Of a stretch of DNA of 27,570 bases, positions 1 through 6,277 are shown one piece after another; the first letter of the stretch is position 1, and each line of letters opens with the position of its first letter. A program made the translations under genes and the position numbers. Location: contig JAEZSD010000075.1 in assembly GCA_023422095.1 (NCBI GenBank), forward strand, positions 1 to 27,570. The letters are read 5' to 3'. The notes below the pieces were generated by a model. That model made no database searches, had not been told where the DNA came from, and was given only the letters and a program-made list of their open reading frames with translations. Source of the stretch: Bacillota bacterium (GTDB lineage: Bacteria; Bacillota_I; Bacilli_A; RFN20; CAG-826).

Positions 1-33
1 GGGTCTGGAGTTCGAATCTCCAGAGAGTGACCA
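1..33 (+). tRNA. tRNA, 3' part only (cut by window edge)
   Basis: The first 33 bases read as the 3' end of a tRNA: variable-loop remnant GGGTC, T-arm stem TGGAG/CTCCA around loop TTCGAAT, 3' acceptor strand GAGAGTG, discriminator A and an encoded CCA. The anticodon lies outside the window, so the identity is not readable. An acceptor beginning CACTCTC with a GGGTC variable loop would suit a tRNA-Lys, but this is a guess. It is followed after 6 nt by tRNA-Leu, so it belongs to a tRNA cluster. Confidence 0.85.
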
Positions 34-39
34 TTCTTT

Positions 40-126
40 GCCCAGGTGGCGGAATAGGTAGACGCACAGGACTTAAAATCCTGCGGTAGCGATACCATAC
101 CGGTTCAATTCCGGTCCCGGGCACCA
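40..126 (+). tRNA. tRNA-Leu (anticodon UAA)
   Basis: A complete class II tRNA of 87 nt with encoded CCA. The anticodon arm is CAGGA-CTTAAAA-TCCTG, giving anticodon UAA. The long variable arm folds as GGTA-GCGA-TACC, and the T-arm is ACCGG-TTCAATT-CCGGT. The acceptor strands GCCCAGG and CCCGGGC pair except for an A5-C68 mismatch, which is unusual. Bases A36-A37-A38 form the motif that MiaA recognises, so this tRNA is an expected substrate of the miaA and miaB products encoded later in the window. Confidence 0.95.
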
Positions 127-162
127 AAGATTAAAAATACCCCCATTTGTGGAATCGCCAAG

Positions 163-184
163 ATCCTTCTCTGGAGGTTTTTTT
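163..184 (+). terminator. Possible terminator after the tRNA cluster
   Basis: A short weak hairpin (CCTT-CTCTG-GAGG) is followed by seven T. The stem is only about 4 bp with a wobble pair, so termination here is plausible rather than certain. It lies between tRNA-Leu and the promoter of the next gene. Confidence 0.4.
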
Positions 185-197
185 ATTGCCTTGATTG

Positions 198-206
198 TGC
201 TATATT
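198..206 (+). promoter_or_regulatory. Extended -10 promoter 7 nt before the choline-kinase-like ATG
   Basis: The sequence TGcTATATT is an extended -10 element. Its last base is 7 nt before ATG 214, so transcription would start at or next to the start codon. No Shine-Dalgarno lies between. No good -35 is seen (a T tract occupies that place), which is tolerable for an extended -10 promoter. Confidence 0.5.
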
Positions 207-213
207 GAACGGT

Positions 214-1071
214 ATGAAAACTACGAAAATATTAGAGCAGGCATTTGGTTCGGGAGCTTCCGTATTATCCCCTTTAGTGGGTGGAATGATGAATGAGTCA
301 TATATTGTTGAGCACAACAACAAAAAATATGTGCTGTATATTTCCACTAAGCAAGCTAATGAAATGGTCGACCGTTATCGAGAAAGAAAAGATCAAAAAA
401 TTTTCTATGAGTTGGGAATTACTAGTAAAAATGTATATTTTGATGAAGAAAATGGCATCAAAATTAATGAATATATCGAAGGTGTTTCGATTGACCACGT
501 CAATGAGTTTAATTATCAAAAAATCGCTAGTTTAATGCACACATTGCATGATTCAAAACGACTCTGTCAGAAAGATTATTTACCATTTGAAAGATTCAAT
601 GGGTATGAAAGTGAAGCAAATGCTTTTTTGCCTCACCAAGATGCGCGATTTTTGAAGTTGAGAGAGGTTCTTTTTTCGAAAAAAGATTATCTGATAAATC
701 AAAAGAAAGTCATCTGCCATAATGACGCTCAAAGGAGCAATATTGTCAAAACTCCCAATGATGAATATTACTTCATTGATTTTGAATTCGTTGGTAACAA
801 TGATCCTATTTATGATATTGCCTGTTTTGGCAATAATTCGGTTCAAGAAGGCTATCAACTTTTAGAGGCCTATTTTCCTCAATTAACCAATGTTGAAAGG
901 GAGCGATTCTTCTTATGGAGAATGTATATTTCTTTGCAATGGTACGAAGTCGCAATCGTCAAGCACTACCGTGGAGAAGGTGAAATTCATAACTTCAATT
1001 TTCTCGATGTAGCTGCTCATTTTTTAAAGAACGCCGAAGAAGCCTACCAAGGCTATCTTGCTCTAAAATAA
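214..1071 (+). CDS. Choline/ethanolamine-kinase-like phosphotransferase (LicA/ChoK type)
   Basis: This 285-aa protein has the aminoglycoside phosphotransferase / choline kinase fold. Its Brenner motif is HNDAQRSN (residues 169-176, catalytic Asp 171) and its metal-binding DFE is at 189-191, followed by NNDPIYDIACFG, as in LicA and choline kinases (N-E/D-P-x-Y-D-I-A). The family phosphorylates small alcohols such as choline, ethanolamine or thiamine. The exact substrate cannot be read. A TTG at 205 is in frame, but ATG 214 is preferred because a TATATT -10 box ends 7 nt before it, suggesting a leaderless mRNA. The gene is single and converges on the redox operon with only a 15-nt gap. The licD-family gene 5 kb away makes a phosphocholine role possible, but no LicC- or LicB-type gene is seen beside it. 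Thiamine kinase is an alternative. Confidence 0.8.
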   Translation: MKTTKILEQAFGSGASVLSPLVGGMMNESYIVEHNNKKYVLYISTKQANEMVDRYRERKDQKIFYELGITSKNVYFDEENGIKINEYIEGVSIDHVNEFNYQKIASLMHTLHDSKRLCQKDYLPFERFNGYESEANAFLPHQDARFLKLREVLFSKKDYLINQKKVICHNDAQRSNIVKTPNDEYYFIDFEFVGNNDPIYDIACFGNNSVQEGYQLLEAYFPQLTNVERERFFLWRMYISLQWYEVAIVKHYRGEGEIHNFNFLDVAAHFLKNAEEAYQGYLALK

Positions 1072-1086
1072 ATTCATCGCTTTTAG

Positions 1087-1431
1087 TTAATCTATATTTT
1101 TAGTGACAAGAATGTCGACTCCTAAACCGAGGACATTCTTTTTTATTGTCTGATTGATATGTGTGGGAGCTTCAACATTAAGAGAGTTGATGACATCCAT
1201 GACTTCCATTATTTTCCCTTTAGGAATGGGGGCTGAAGTTTTCACTGATACTAAAGTATCAACTCGGTTGGAAACTCTGACACTACTTGTGATCATTCTC
1301 ACGGGATTCGTCAATTCGCTTAGGGCATAAACTTTGCCACGAGGGCAAGCGTTTCCGGTGACTTCCATATTCTCATCAATGACGAGATGACAACCTCTAG
1401 GACAGACAATGCAAACAAATTCTTTTTTCAT
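1087..1431 (-). CDS. DUF1667 family Cys-rich protein, third gene of redox operon
   Basis: A 114-aa protein with an N-terminal four-Cys signature: C7-x2-C10-x3-C14 (CIVCPRGCHL) and C29 in CPRGKVYA. This is the DUF1667 layout, and the Cys set suggests binding of a metal or Fe-S cluster. It starts 4 nt after the stop of the upstream oxidoreductase gene, with GAAGGAAG as ribosome binding site, so the two are co-translated. In many Firmicutes this family is encoded with a GlpA-like dehydrogenase and an NAD(P)/FAD oxidoreductase, as here. By position it may act as the small electron-transfer subunit, as GlpC does in GlpABC, but it is not homologous to GlpC and the role is inferred. Confidence 0.8.
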   Translation of the reverse strand: MKKEFVCIVCPRGCHLVIDENMEVTGNACPRGKVYALSELTNPVRMITSSVRVSNRVDTLVSVKTSAPIPKGKIMEVMDVINSLNVEAPTHINQTIKKNVLGLGVDILVTKNID

Positions 1432-1435
1432 TGTT

Positions 1436-2683
1436 CTATCTTCCTTCTAAGCGAATCGTAATATCACAATTTAAATCGCCTATTTTATCTTTGTTAAGTT
1501 TAATCATGGCCATTTCGCTGGGGATTAAAGCGTTTTTAAAAGTTTTGCTCAAGATTTTTTCACCACATTCGATAATAACAAAGACGTCTTTAACTGGTTT
1601 TTGGACTCTAAATTTGAAGGTGACATCTTCTTGATTATCGCTTTTGATTTTTTGAGGTATGACATAAGCAATACCAACTTTAGGCAAAACATTGATTTCA
1701 CTTTGATTCGGAAGCTGATTCTTTATATAAAGAGCGGCTCCATGACCCGCTAATCGTCCTTCATCAGTGACAAAATCAACGACATCGTGAACATGGAGAC
1801 AGTTTCCACAAGTAAAAATTCCGGAGATCATAGTTTCCATGTGTTCGTTCACCATAGCTCCTTTGGTGGAACTTATTGGAGTGCCTATATTTTCTAATAG
1901 AGAAACATAAGGAACTAAACCAACTGATAAAATCAATGTATCACAAGGAATTTCCATTTCCGTCCCAGGAATGAATTTAAAATTCTCATCGACCTTTGAT
2001 AATACTACTTTTTCTAAACGTCCCTTACCGATAACATTACTAACTGAATGGGAAAGATATAACGGAATGCCAAAATCATCAAGACATTGAGCGATGTTGC
2101 GATTCAAACCATTACTATAGGGCATAATTTCGCTTACACATATCACTTGTGCGCCTTCTAAAGTGAGGCGTCTTGCCATGATAAGACCAATATCACCACT
2201 GCCGAGAATTACGATGCGTTTGCCGCATAGATAACCATGAATATTCAAATATTTTTGAGCCGTTCCAGCGGTTATAATTCCTGAACAGCGATCGCCTGGA
2301 AGTAAAATTGCTCCCGCGTTTCTTTCGTAACAGCCAGTGGCTAATATAATAGCCTTAGCCTGAATAGATATATTTCCATCGACTCGATTGGAAAAAGTAA
2401 CCACCTTTTCAGGTGTAATATTCAATACTGTAGTGTCTAATTTAAAAGGTATCCCCATCTCATCAATTTGATCAACAAATCTTTGAAGATATTCCGGACC
2501 AGTCAATTCTTCTTTGAATTCTGTTAAACCAAATCCGTTGTGAATGCATTGGTTTAAAATGCCACCTAAGACATTCATTTTTTCTAAGATGAGAAGATTA
2601 TCAATTCCTTCTTTTTTGGCTTGAATAGCCGCCGCCATTCCCGCTGAACCTCCCCCGATTATTAAGAGATCAATGGTTTTCAT
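1436..2683 (-). CDS. NAD(P)/FAD-dependent oxidoreductase, second gene of redox operon
   Basis: A pyridine nucleotide-disulfide-type flavoprotein of 415 aa. An N-terminal FAD-binding GGGSAG is followed by GGILNQCIHNGFGL and the ATGCYERNAG motif, then a second Rossmann motif GSGDIG for NAD(P) in the middle of the protein, and a late FAD segment (GIFTCGNCLHVHD). The start at 2683 is fixed by a strong Shine-Dalgarno AAGGAGGTC 8 nt upstream. A longer reading frame to 2713 would overlap the previous gene and is not needed. The gene begins 1 nt after the stop of the GlpA/GlpO-like gene, so translation is coupled. Members of this family occur with GlpA-like dehydrogenases and DUF1667 proteins. The complex probably passes electrons between a 2-hydroxyacid or glycerol-3-phosphate-type substrate and NAD(P); substrate and direction are not shown by sequence. 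Confidence 0.85.
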   Translation of the reverse strand: MKTIDLLIIGGGSAGMAAAIQAKKEGIDNLLILEKMNVLGGILNQCIHNGFGLTEFKEELTGPEYLQRFVDQIDEMGIPFKLDTTVLNITPEKVVTFSNRVDGNISIQAKAIILATGCYERNAGAILLPGDRCSGIITAGTAQKYLNIHGYLCGKRIVILGSGDIGLIMARRLTLEGAQVICVSEIMPYSNGLNRNIAQCLDDFGIPLYLSHSVSNVIGKGRLEKVVLSKVDENFKFIPGTEMEIPCDTLILSVGLVPYVSLLENIGTPISSTKGAMVNEHMETMISGIFTCGNCLHVHDVVDFVTDEGRLAGHGAALYIKNQLPNQSEINVLPKVGIAYVIPQKIKSDNQEDVTFKFRVQKPVKDVFVIIECGEKILSKTFKNALIPSEMAMIKLNKDKIGDLNCDITIRLEGR

Positions 2684-2684
2684 A

Positions 2685-4121
2685 TCATTTGACCTCCTTA
2701 ATACGAGATACAATTATCGGACTATCATTATCATCGAGTGGCACTTCCAAAGGTGAAATACCGAAATGATTAGCTAAAAGAAAAACAATTTTAGGTTGGC
2801 AAAAACCACCTTGGCATCGTCCGAAGCCCGCTCTTGTTCTTCGCTTAACTCCTTTAATACTATGTGGAGGGCAACTGCGCGACAAAATATCATTGATTTC
2901 TCCGAGTGTGACTTTTTCGCAATTGCAAATTAATTGTCCGTATTCAGGATTCTTTTTTACGAGCAAGTTCTTCTCTTCATCACTCATCTCGTTGAGTTGA
3001 AGATATGGGCGTACATAGGGATTAAATTCCTTTTTAGGCTTTAAGGTAAGGAGTGGTTTTACTAAATCTTCAACGACATATTTAGCAATCGCAGGAGATG
3101 ATACTAATCCAGGAGATTCAATTCCTGCCACATTGATAAAACATTTATCAGTTTTGGCATATTCTATAATGAAATCATGTCTAGATGAGGATGGCCTTAG
3201 TCCAGAAAATACGCGTATTACTTTTCCAAAAGGGATTTCTGGCACCATAGAAAGTGCTTGCTGTCTAACGCTTTGAAGAGTTGGCCCATCGGTTGAATAA
3301 TCATCTCGATTAATGATAACTTCACTACTAGGACCAACAATATAATTATCCGAAGTTGTTGGGCTAACTAAAACGCCTTTCCCCTTTTTGGAAGGAAGAG
3401 GAAAAATAGTATGTTTAAGAAAATCTTTTTCTAGGCGGTCAAGAATAAAATATTCACCTTTGCGGGGAGTTAAATGCCAATCGATGGGCTCAATCATTTG
3501 GGCTATAACATCAGCGTAGTTACCGGCGGCATTAATAACGATTTTAGTAGAAAATTCGTCACTTTTTGTTTTAACAATATATATTCCATTGCTTTTAGAA
3601 ATGCTAACGACTTCTTGATTCAAGAAAAGTTGAACTCCATTATCAATGGCGTTTTCCATCCCGTGAACGCAAAGATTAAAAGGATCAATTATTCCTGCTG
3701 TAGGAAAGAAAAGAGCGCTTTTTACATTCCTAGAAAGACGTGGTTCCATTTCAAGAGCTTCTTCTTTGGTTAGTCTTTTATATGGCACTCCATTTAGTTT
3801 TGAACGATCTTCCAATAATGAAAGCGAGTCGAGTTGTTCATCTAAAAGGGCAACCGTTAAAGAACCGTTCCGTTGAAACTTCACATCTAGTTGCTTAGTG
3901 AGTTCATCGAACATCGGATTGCCTAAAATATTAAATTTTGCTTTGTTGGTTCCGGGTTCAGGATCGCAGCCAGAATGAATAATGGCGCTGTTTGCACTGG
4001 TTGTTTTGTTCCCTACATCATTGCTTTTTTCAAGCACCACAATATCAAGTTGATATCTTGATAATTCTCGAGCGATGAGGGTCCCCGTAATTCCGGCTCC
4101 AATAATTAATACATCATGCAT
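2685..4121 (-). CDS. GlpA/GlpO-like FAD-dependent dehydrogenase with C-terminal BFD-like [2Fe-2S] domain
   Basis: A 478-aa protein with the DAO/glycerol-3-phosphate dehydrogenase fold: FAD-binding GAGITG near the N-terminus, TSANSAIIHSG, and a late GIESPGLVSSPAIA segment. The last 80 residues form a BFD-like [2Fe-2S] domain with ligands C399-x-C401 and C436-x4-C441 (GRCQGGFC). This architecture is typical of anaerobic GlpA-type enzymes and of the related L-2-hydroxyglutarate-type dehydrogenases in Firmicutes. It heads an operon with the flavoprotein oxidoreductase and the DUF1667 protein. No glpK, glpF or glpD lies nearby, so glycerol-3-phosphate is only the default guess. An AAGG lies just upstream of the ATG, and a perfect TATAAT lies in the gap before it. 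Confidence 0.85.
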   Translation of the reverse strand: MHDVLIIGAGITGTLIARELSRYQLDIVVLEKSNDVGNKTTSANSAIIHSGCDPEPGTNKAKFNILGNPMFDELTKQLDVKFQRNGSLTVALLDEQLDSLSLLEDRSKLNGVPYKRLTKEEALEMEPRLSRNVKSALFFPTAGIIDPFNLCVHGMENAIDNGVQLFLNQEVVSISKSNGIYIVKTKSDEFSTKIVINAAGNYADVIAQMIEPIDWHLTPRKGEYFILDRLEKDFLKHTIFPLPSKKGKGVLVSPTTSDNYIVGPSSEVIINRDDYSTDGPTLQSVRQQALSMVPEIPFGKVIRVFSGLRPSSSRHDFIIEYAKTDKCFINVAGIESPGLVSSPAIAKYVVEDLVKPLLTLKPKKEFNPYVRPYLQLNEMSDEEKNLLVKKNPEYGQLICNCEKVTLGEINDILSRSCPPHSIKGVKRRTRAGFGRCQGGFCQPKIVFLLANHFGISPLEVPLDDNDSPIIVSRIKEVK

Positions 4122-4135
4122 AAAACCTTATTTTC

Positions 4136-4141
4136 ATTATA
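4136..4141 (-). promoter_or_regulatory. -10 box for the redox operon
   Basis: A perfect TATAAT on the minus strand, 14 nt upstream of the ATG at 4121, lies between the upstream terminator and the start codon. The leader would contain the AAGG ribosome binding site. No good -35 is visible at 16-18 nt. Confidence 0.5.
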
Positions 4142-4153
4142 GATGACAAATCA

Positions 4154-4179
4154 TAAAAAAGAAAACCGCATCAGCGGTT
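4154..4179 (-). terminator. Rho-independent terminator of the 136-aa gene
   Basis: The hairpin AACCGC-TGAT-GCGGTT, read on the minus strand, is followed by TTCTTTTTT. It directly follows the unrecognised gene and separates it from the redox operon. Confidence 0.85.
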
Positions 4180-4182
4180 ATC

Positions 4183-4593
4183 TTAAGCATTTGAGGCAAG
4201 ACTAATCGACATTTTCTTAATGATAAGACCGGCTTGTTTCATTTGCTTGATCATGTTTTTAATGAGGGCCTTATCTTTTTTTAAGTAATAGATAAAGAAA
4301 GAATTTTCGACTTCTTTTTGGATGATGTTTAAGCGATCAAAACGATCAATGTCGGAATTACGCTTTATTTTTTGATTAATAATCGTTTTTAAATCGGCCA
4401 GATTTATCTCTTTTTTTATTCGATAGAGGAAAGCATCTTGGCGAATCTCATCAGGAGCATAATCACTGTAGACAATTAGCGAGCTTTCGGTCAGCCCTAA
4501 AGCACAAGGAGAAAAAGGCTCGTTAGGCCCAAATTGATAGAAGCCCGGGATAAGGCCTAGAAGGGACTTTTTACCCTCTAATTCAATCTTCAT
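4183..4593 (-). CDS. Uncharacterised 136-aa protein
   Basis: I do not recognise this protein. It has no signal peptide and no membrane segment. The N-terminal half has alternating hydrophobic residues (SLLGLIPGFYQFG, LGLTESSLIVYSDY) that look like beta strands, as in small PH-like or YcxB/DUF domains. The C-terminal half is basic and probably helical (KKDKALIKNMIKQMKQAG). It is monocistronic, with its own terminator. A TAATAT box ends 6 nt before the ATG, so it may be leaderless; a GGAG 13 nt upstream is too distant to be a good ribosome binding site. It is divergent from the Nfu gene. It is a believable gene because of its length, terminator and regular codon use, but no function can be proposed. 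Confidence 0.7.
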   Translation of the reverse strand: MKIELEGKKSLLGLIPGFYQFGPNEPFSPCALGLTESSLIVYSDYAPDEIRQDAFLYRIKKEINLADLKTIINQKIKRNSDIDRFDRLNIIQKEVENSFFIYYLKKDKALIKNMIKQMKQAGLIIKKMSISLASNA

Positions 4594-4669
4594 ATATTAA
4601 TATTACTCCATTATTTTGCATCTCTATAAACATTTTATGTTAGTTGTGTTAATATTTGTATCGGACATT

Positions 4670-4906
4670 ATGGATAGCACTGAACAATTAATTATTACAA
4701 CCTTAGATAAAATTCGCCATTTCCTTCAAAAAGACGGAGGAGATGTTGAGTTTGTTTCCTTTAAAGATGGGATTGTTTTCGTAAGAATGCATGGCGCATG
4801 CCAAGACTGTGTTTATGCTGATGCAGACATTAAGGAATTGGTGGAAGTCATCTTGCAAGAAGAAGTTCCCGGTGTTCTCGAAGTTCGTTTGGCTGAAGCT
4901 CAATAA
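4670..4906 (+). CDS. Nfu/NifU C-terminal-domain Fe-S scaffold protein
   Basis: A 78-aa single-domain protein matching the NifU C-terminal domain. It has DKIRHFLQKDGGDVEFV at the start and the conserved CxxC (C44, C47 in HGACQDC) that holds a bridging [4Fe-4S] cluster, then a helical end (DIKELVEVILQEEVPGV). Such proteins, like B. subtilis YutI, deliver clusters to apo-enzymes; MiaB and the redox operon in this window are possible clients. The start at 4670 (MDSTEQL) is chosen because family members begin just before this helix. An in-frame upstream ATG at 4616 would add a hydrophobic stretch unlike the family, lying in promoter-like AT-rich sequence. There is no clear Shine-Dalgarno. tRNA-Gln begins 9 nt after the stop, so the two are probably co-transcribed. 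Confidence 0.9.
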   Translation: MDSTEQLIITTLDKIRHFLQKDGGDVEFVSFKDGIVFVRMHGACQDCVYADADIKELVEVILQEEVPGVLEVRLAEAQ

Positions 4907-4915
4907 TTCGAATAT

Positions 4916-4990
4916 TGGGGTGTAGCCAAGCGGTAAGGCAGCGGACTCTGAATTCGCGACTCGCTGGTTCGATCCCAGCCACCCCAGCCA
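4916..4990 (+). tRNA. tRNA-Gln (anticodon CUG)
   Basis: A complete 75-nt tRNA with encoded CCA. The acceptor strands TGGGGTG/CACCCCA pair fully and the discriminator is G. The anticodon loop CTCTGAA lies between GCGGA and TTCGC (one G-U pair), giving CUG, which reads CAG. The U1-A72 pair is the usual tRNA-Gln identity feature. It follows the Nfu gene closely and is followed by a terminator, so it is likely cut out of an mRNA-tRNA transcript. Confidence 0.95.
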
Positions 4991-5000
4991 CTCTACGCTC

Positions 5001-5029
5001 AAAGTCTTGATTTGTTTCGAGACTTTTTT
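5001..5029 (+). terminator. Rho-independent terminator after tRNA-Gln
   Basis: The stem AAAGTCTTGA/TCGAGACTTT has 10 bp with one G-U pair. It encloses a short T-rich loop and is followed by a T run. It ends the nfu-tRNA-Gln unit. Confidence 0.85.
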
Positions 5030-5140
5030 ATTTGGATAAAAATATCAGTGAAAAAAATGGTAAGGGCTAATACTTTGGTGAGCAAGAAGAGATAAGCGTT
5101 AACAAGAGGTAATAAAACGAAGCCAAATATCACCACTCTA

Positions 5141-5169
5141 TTGGCTTAATTAATAAATTAGTCTAGAAT
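5141..5169 (+). promoter_or_regulatory. Promoter of the glycosyltransferase gene (leaderless)
   Basis: TTGGCT and TAGAAT are spaced by 17 nt. The -10 ends 7 nt before ATG 5177 with no ribosome binding site between, so the mRNA is predicted to begin at the start codon. The -35 is also the right arm of an inverted repeat, AGCCAA (5121-5126) to TTGGCT (5141-5146), which could be an operator. Confidence 0.65.
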
Positions 5170-5176
5170 TAAACAT

Positions 5177-6196
5177 ATGAAAGTACTCTTATTTTTCCAA
5201 AATCCAGAAACGATTAAAACATCCGGTATTGGGCGTGCGATGAAACACCAAATGATTGCGTTAAAAAGCGCAGGTGTCGATTTCACTATCGATCCAAAAG
5301 ATGACTACGATTTAGTCCACATTAACACTCTGATGAATGAGAGCGAACGGCTACTCAGAAAATGCAATAAAAACGGAATACCTGTTATTGTGCATGGCCA
5401 TTCCACTTATGAGGATTTCCGTAATTCTTTTCGCCTTTGGAAATTAATTGCCTTATGGTTTAACCGCCAAATTACTTATATGTATAAGCATGCAGGAATG
5501 ATTATCACTCCTACTCCATATTCAAAAAGGCTCATCGAGGGATATAAATTAGGCCCCAAGGTCGTTGCTATTTCCAATGGCATTGAGATTGAAGATTATC
5601 AACCAGATAAGAAAAAAGTGGAAGACTTCAAAAGTTTCTTTAATATCCAAGAAGGTGAAAAAGTTGTCATCGGAATTGGCTACCCTTTCCAAAGGAAAGG
5701 AATTCTCGATTTCTTTGAGGTGGCAAGAAAATTTCCTAGTGTCAAATTTATTTGGTTTGGACATCTTCAAAGAATCGCCACCCAACTAAAAATATTGCGA
5801 GGAATTAAACATAAACCTGATAATGTCATTATGCCTGGATATATCGATAATTCGATTATTAAGGGAGCGATGCAATACGCTTCTTGCCTATTCTTTCCAA
5901 GTTATGAAGAGACCGAAGGAATTGTGGTCTTAGAAGCTTTGGCGAGCAAATGTCTTGTCCTTGTTAGAAGAATTGGCGTTTATGATGAATGGCTCAAAGA
6001 GAATGAGAATTGCTTAATGGCGTCTAGCAATGAAGAATTCGTCGATAAATTAAACTATTTATTTACGAATGACTGCCATCATTTGGTAGAGGATGGTTAT
6101 GCTTTAGTGAAAAGCAGGAATCTCGCCATTGTAGGTGAGCAACTCAAAGCTACCTACGAGAAATTCTACCAAGAATTTTCCAAAAAGAAGCTTTAA
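5177..6196 (+). CDS. GT4 glycosyltransferase, diglycosyl-diacylglycerol synthase-like (CpoA/LafB/alDGS type)
   Basis: A 339-aa retaining GT-B glycosyltransferase. The N-terminal half carries SGIGRAMKHQ, DYDLVHINT, VHGHSTYEDFRNSF and TPTPYSKRLIEGY, which match the lipid-dependent enzymes that add a second sugar to monoglucosyl-diacylglycerol (Streptococcus CpoA, Listeria LafB, Acholeplasma DGS). The C-terminal half has the nucleotide-sugar E-x7-E motif (E245 to E253) within FPSYEETEGIVVLEALA. It acts at the inner face of the membrane without transmembrane segments. The product would be a diglycosyl-diacylglycerol, a membrane lipid and possible anchor for a phosphate polymer. That fits with the CDP-ribitol genes immediately downstream, although these have their own promoter. 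Whether the sugar added is glucose or galactose cannot be read. Confidence 0.85.
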   Translation: MKVLLFFQNPETIKTSGIGRAMKHQMIALKSAGVDFTIDPKDDYDLVHINTLMNESERLLRKCNKNGIPVIVHGHSTYEDFRNSFRLWKLIALWFNRQITYMYKHAGMIITPTPYSKRLIEGYKLGPKVVAISNGIEIEDYQPDKKKVEDFKSFFNIQEGEKVVIGIGYPFQRKGILDFFEVARKFPSVKFIWFGHLQRIATQLKILRGIKHKPDNVIMPGYIDNSIIKGAMQYASCLFFPSYEETEGIVVLEALASKCLVLVRRIGVYDEWLKENENCLMASSNEEFVDKLNYLFTNDCHHLVEDGYALVKSRNLAIVGEQLKATYEKFYQEFSKKKL

Positions 6197-6215
6197 ACTC
6201 TCCGATTATTCAATC

Positions 6216-6243
6216 AAAAGCCACTGATTTGGTGGCTTTTTAT
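6216..6243 (+). terminator. Rho-independent terminator of the glycosyltransferase gene
   Basis: The perfect 9-bp stem AAAAGCCAC/GTGGCTTTT has a 7-nt loop and is followed by further T residues. It lies 20 nt after the stop codon. Confidence 0.9.
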
Positions 6244-6265
6244 TTCTAATAATATTAAAAAAAGG

Positions 6266-6271
6266 TATTAT
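6266..6271 (+). promoter_or_regulatory. -10 box of the licD-like/tarI/tarJ operon (leaderless)
   Basis: TATTAT ends 6 nt before ATG 6278, and no Shine-Dalgarno is present. The best -35 at 17-nt spacing is only TTTCTA, overlapping the tail of the preceding terminator. Transcription is predicted to start at the ATG. Confidence 0.5.
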
Positions 6272-6277
6272 ATCCCT

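Noticed and set aside
4616..4669. N-terminal extension of the Nfu protein
   Set aside because: It would add a short hydrophobic segment resembling a membrane anchor, but Nfu proteins are cytosolic and begin at MDSTEQL-like positions; the added DNA is AT-rich and promoter-like.
4703..5002. Minus-strand open frame containing GWLGSNQR-like peptide over tRNA-Gln
   Set aside because: It reads the antisense of the tRNA-Gln gene and the Nfu gene; this is a well-known artefact of tRNA genes and has no ribosome binding site or family match.
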